From an uncultured Mycoplasmatota bacterium (lineage in GTDB: Bacteria; Bacillota_I; Bacilli_A; RF39; UBA660), in NCBI GenBank assembly GCA_946407055.1, contig CAMJMP010000034.1, forward strand, positions 1 through 8,005: a stretch of DNA of 8,005 bases, read 5' to 3'. The position numbers and the translations under genes were made by a program. Position 1 is the stretch's first letter. Every line of letters starts with the position of its first letter. Shown piece after piece: positions 6,401 through 8,005 of this stretch. The notes below the pieces were generated by a model, which saw only the letters and a program-made list of their open reading frames with translations, searched no databases and was not told the DNA's origin.

Positions 6401-7764
6401 ACATTAATACAACGCCATCATCCATTAATAATGAGGGCTATTTAGCTGATATTGCTTGGGACGTGAAAGATTTCTCAAATGGAAAAGAATTAAGAATTCA
6501 GGAAATGAATATTGTCACACTAGGTTCAGGTGATAAGATTATTATTTCTGGAGCTAGTGTTCAGTCAGGTGAAACAATTGATAATGAGTGGAAAGAAATT
6601 GTTTCACAAAATGATGAATTATTAATTACTTATATAATTGGTGGAGAAAGTAATACTTTAAGGTATACAGGAACATTTGATTATGACATTAGAAGTAGGT
6701 TAGATATTTCATTAAATGATTTACAAACACAGACATTGTCACCTAACCAATCAGTTGAAGTTGTATATAATACAGGTGATTCTGGAAGTAGTATTATAAT
6801 CTCAGGTGATGGTTCATCAGAATTTTCTGAATACCCTACCTTACAATCTTCTACTAACCTGGAACTCATTGGTGATAATTCAATAGATTTATCAGACTAT
6901 TCTAAGGCCGGCACAAAAGTTGGTTTAATGGTTTATTCTAATAAATCACCTAGTGTAGTAATTAGTAATAGTGCCCCAGTAGAGTTAGTTGAGAACAATG
7001 GTACTTATACTGAAAACATTGTTGGTACTACTGGAAAATTTGATTTCCCATTCTCATATAATTTTATTTACAATAGATTCAGTGAAACCTATAAACAATA
7101 TATTTTCCCGGTATTCTTATTAAATAATAGCTTTGAAGAAGGCAAGGGTAAATTACATGTTAGGATGATTAAAGATTTTGATATTACCCAAACGATATAT
7201 AGCCAGCTATCAAGAAAAGTCCAATTCTTTGATTATCATACCGGTGAAGTAGCAGATGAATATATACTAACAGATACTAATATGTATTTATTCTGCCCAG
7301 TATTAATTCCATTAGATAATTCATCAAGTAATACTCCTCAAGATGAATTAGGTGGTGACACATATCAAACTATTTCAGGAAATGTATCATTAGTAATTTA
7401 CTGGGATTACTCATCACAAAGTAGTGATGAACCTGGCGATGCTGAAGCTATAGTAGTTTATAATCCAGTAGTAATTAATGATATTAACCCTGACTTATCT
7501 ATGGTATCTCTTTCTTCTGTAGTTAATAGGATGAAAGAATTAGTTAATAATTCTAGTAACCCAGAACTTAAGCCATACTACATTTATAAGCCTACTAGTG
7601 ATATGGCTATACAAGATGAAGATATAAGTAATCCTAATATTTTCTGGGATAAAAATAACGTAGCTAATATTATTACTATACCACAGATTGATTTAGATAA
7701 TTCTAATTTTGAAATATTAAAGTCAATGGACCTTACCCTAAAGAAAAATCAGAAAGTAGGTTAG
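3427..7764 (+). CDS. Giant baseplate wedge protein, baseplate J/gp6-like
   Basis: A 1445-residue protein of the baseplate J/gp6 type, which forms the inner wedge ring around the hub and transmits the contraction signal. T4 gp6 is about 660 residues, so this copy is more than twice as long. Residues 13-95 hold the N-terminal signature: SFTDKDFASLYPDLL, NESDPGVVLL at 44-53, and EAFLPSATQDRSV at 73-85 before an NGY turn. Residues about 310-345 (FRKVVGTFDTLVTTKDYTNA) match the middle J-domain. Residues about 506-582 (YVPLNVTITPY, EIFQNIYKAL, YDEVVDVLI, IKTIRLEDFEY) match the C-terminal alpha/beta unit of the family. From about residue 655, after a GSGSTPPAGEE linker, comes a beta-rich Ser/Thr/Gly/Asn-rich stretch to about 1205, with recurring L-x-[AGPS]-[GN] hairpin motifs. 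The last 240 residues look like a separate conserved tail ending in NPNIFWDKNN and ITIPQIDLD. All 11 tryptophans are TGG. It is preceded by the gp25-like gene, its usual wedge partner. Confidence 0.85.
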   Translation: MINDNDIQLSKMSFTDKDFASLYPDLLDLARQLTNEWDPSQSTNESDPGVVLLKEGAFIADHNNYNIDKNILEAFLPSATQDRSVRNITEMNGYTPRYYVSATGDLTLTYNPEQPTETGFVIPAFTIVATNKDENIAYTQISNLNINRSGIPSSCRFMEGTLNTLEVNGSDQILLENIDENNRLYLPNIYIAQNGIFIKNYGESDNSLWTRNNYLSTQPLGSKIYKFDFDSTVNLPYIEFPSDIANIIDNGLSVRYISTTGSSGNIKAGEIVKIQTPKEYTTYEGTQINVSDDFEVLNQSAINNGKNPETINEMYRSFRKVVGTFDTLVTTKDYTNAIFNLEDDYNKPLISNDVVTDIKNDYNYAANVVTFDQYGEYFENVSLNSMIYHFVGSESEASQDGDIWYDSGTYKVLKNGQPVTLTSLSYQDFVAASESMTPYDLCIHALTAFSMSDYLANIPGNAINKSFEPADIPTINIVKNSLGELKCINHTFKDVDSDSIYCFKNYVPLNVTITPYTKIGDKDKKEIFQNIYKALSENFNARMVDFGEELNYDEVVDVLISADDRIKTIRLEDFEYRPVAVKLETGLQGGDIISEYDVYSPTNTEILVDLVAKNVLAGRLCLFNIDEDFDYRYGQQDSQVIDDVVEIKTESKIPFSPGSGSTPPAGEEVIISEVPSGEDTSEGEWRMMITYANSLNPGATLSLTANTEKTIPNGGTVSIQPVYWVSNSNYTLAGPEELYFSNSETTDYVTLTYTGSATLSSTDVFLDSGTLTIRHHTIKSAGGTGTNLNYVVQDNEFIQIAYPNYYSTKVYPTYCYYRFYLSGNNNQSQEGLSNIYVAANNDYKLKSGEHLVVLYSKDGVQQTDQYGPGTIIKTSFDMYYTDFARGTTTKKTYDAGNGFGSIEAQFLALSAGQQIEIRELLETVLNNISTPCFWITNNPGDILFKEGEQSVILGSGEYFIYSNSAYDSMVILGAGTKLTRSSSDTTQWALGDINTTPSSINNEGYLADIAWDVKDFSNGKELRIQEMNIVTLGSGDKIIISGASVQSGETIDNEWKEIVSQNDELLITYIIGGESNTLRYTGTFDYDIRSRLDISLNDLQTQTLSPNQSVEVVYNTGDSGSSIIISGDGSSEFSEYPTLQSSTNLELIGDNSIDLSDYSKAGTKVGLMVYSNKSPSVVISNSAPVELVENNGTYTENIVGTTGKFDFPFSYNFIYNRFSETYKQYIFPVFLLNNSFEEGKGKLHVRMIKDFDITQTIYSQLSRKVQFFDYHTGEVADEYILTDTNMYLFCPVLIPLDNSSSNTPQDELGGDTYQTISGNVSLVIYWDYSSQSSDEPGDAEAIVVYNPVVINDINPDLSMVSLSSVVNRMKELVNNSSNPELKPYYIYKPTSDMAIQDEDISNPNIFWDKNNVANIITIPQIDLDNSNFEILKSMDLTLKKNQKVG
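5389..7041 (+). repeat. Degenerate beta-hairpin repeat region inside the gp6-like protein
   Basis: Residues about 655-1205 of the wedge protein. A loose motif, L-x-[AGPS]-[GN]-x-x-[ILVF]-x-[ILV], recurs at L695 (LNPGATLSL), L845 (LKSGEHLVV), L909 (LSAGQQIEI), L953 (LGSGEYFIY), L972 (LGAGTKLTR), L1032 (LGSGDKIII) and L1104 (LSPNQSVEV). The copies are diverged and irregularly spaced and are not exact DNA repeats, so they suggest an array of small beta domains rather than a recent tandem duplication. Function is unknown; a surface or fibre-attachment extension is possible. Confidence 0.4.
7757..7760 (+). promoter_or_regulatory. Weak ribosome binding site before the last gene
   Basis: TAGG at 7757-7760, 10 nt before the ATG at 7771, is the best purine-rich candidate. 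It is clearly weaker than the other sites in the cluster, so this gene probably relies on coupling to the gp6-like stop 6 nt upstream. Confidence 0.35.
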
Positions 7765-7770
7765 TTTAAT

Positions 7771-8005
7771 ATGATTGATGTCATAAAACAAACTCCATAT
7801 GAATATAGTAAACAATCTCGTGATTACCAAAAGTTAGCTAGAATATATACAATTTTATATAATTTGTGTAAAATGTATATAGATAACATGAATGTATGGA
7901 ATTCAGATATTGATAACAAGCTTACTCCATTAAGAGCTAAGACATTAAATTTTGACCCCGTACATTCATGGGACCTAGATAGTCTTGAGGCAGCTGTTTC
8001 TTGTT
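7771..8005 (+). CDS. Tail/baseplate protein downstream of gp6-like gene (partial, 5' end)
   Basis: An open frame from ATG 7771 to the window edge, giving 78 residues with no stop. It begins MIDVIKQTPYEYSKQSRDYQ, followed by a helix-like stretch (KLARIYTILYNLCKMYIDNM) and then TPLRAKTLNFDPVHSWDLD. The S-R-D-Y/W-Q motif followed by a long amphipathic helix is something I associate with structural proteins encoded after the baseplate J gene in large contractile phages, but I cannot name a family with confidence. It lies in the same reading frame as the preceding 1445-residue gene, separated by TAG and two codons. Both tryptophans are TGG. The likely role is a wedge or fibre-attachment component, inferred from position. 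Confidence 0.65.
   Translation, partial: MIDVIKQTPYEYSKQSRDYQKLARIYTILYNLCKMYIDNMNVWNSDIDNKLTPLRAKTLNFDPVHSWDLDSLEAAVSC

Noticed and set aside
6681..6869. Reverse-strand open frame of 62 codons within the gp6-like gene
   Set aside because: It is antisense to the long wedge gene, with no credible start context or family match.
56..7764. TAG recoded to glutamine (code 15), as in some large gut phages
   Set aside because: No TAG occurs inside a supported gene. All three TAGs sit at gene ends, and readthrough at 56 and 3391 would add only a few codons over the next gene's start region. Only the 7762 case remains worth noting.

Overview
This 8 kb window lies inside the late structural region of a tailed bacteriophage with a contractile (myovirus-type) tail. 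It holds a run of tail-tube-end, hub, spike and baseplate-wedge genes, all on the + strand. Genes overlap by 1 to 7 nt or are separated by at most about 33 nt, and I see no terminators, RNA genes, mobile elements or CRISPR arrays. The DNA is AT-rich (TTA leucine, AGA arginine and A/T third positions dominate), and several starts have strong AGGAGG-type ribosome binding sites. This fits a phage of a low-GC, probably Firmicutes-like, gut or environmental host. The host assignment is inference.

Layout: the 3' end of an unidentified upstream gene (2-58); a CIS-tube/tail-tube-end-like protein (52-894); a LysM-fold, gp53-like baseplate protein (894-1211) interrupted by an in-frame TGA at 1107-1109; a baseplate hub of gp27/gpD type (1213-2589); a small OB-fold spike protein of gp5/gpV N-terminal type (2589-3002, possibly to 3011); a gp25/GpW-type wedge protein (3025-3393); a giant 1445-residue baseplate J/gp6-type wedge protein (3427-7764); and the start of another tail/baseplate gene (7771 to the window end). 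Together they would build the tube end, the hub with its spike, and the wedges around it that trigger sheath contraction.

The most notable observation is the TGA at 1107. Read as a stop, it truncates the LysM/gp53-like protein in the middle of its most conserved motif and leaves 100 nt of open frame that ends 1 nt before the next start codon. Read as tryptophan, it restores the family motif (YYGRPDLY-W-VIADFN). The only other TGA that could end a gene (3000) can also be read through, to TAA at 3009. Every other gene end uses TAA or TAG. Against that, 18 tryptophans in the window are TGG. The pattern suggests partial or recent TGA-to-Trp recoding, suppressor or near-cognate readthrough, or a single G-to-A change. 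It is not a saturated Mycoplasma-like code.

Other points of interest are a roughly 550-residue hairpin-repeat-like insertion in the gp6-like protein, a degenerate EPR motif in the gp25-like protein, a minimal spike lacking a lysozyme domain, and a same-frame TAG junction after the gp6-like gene.
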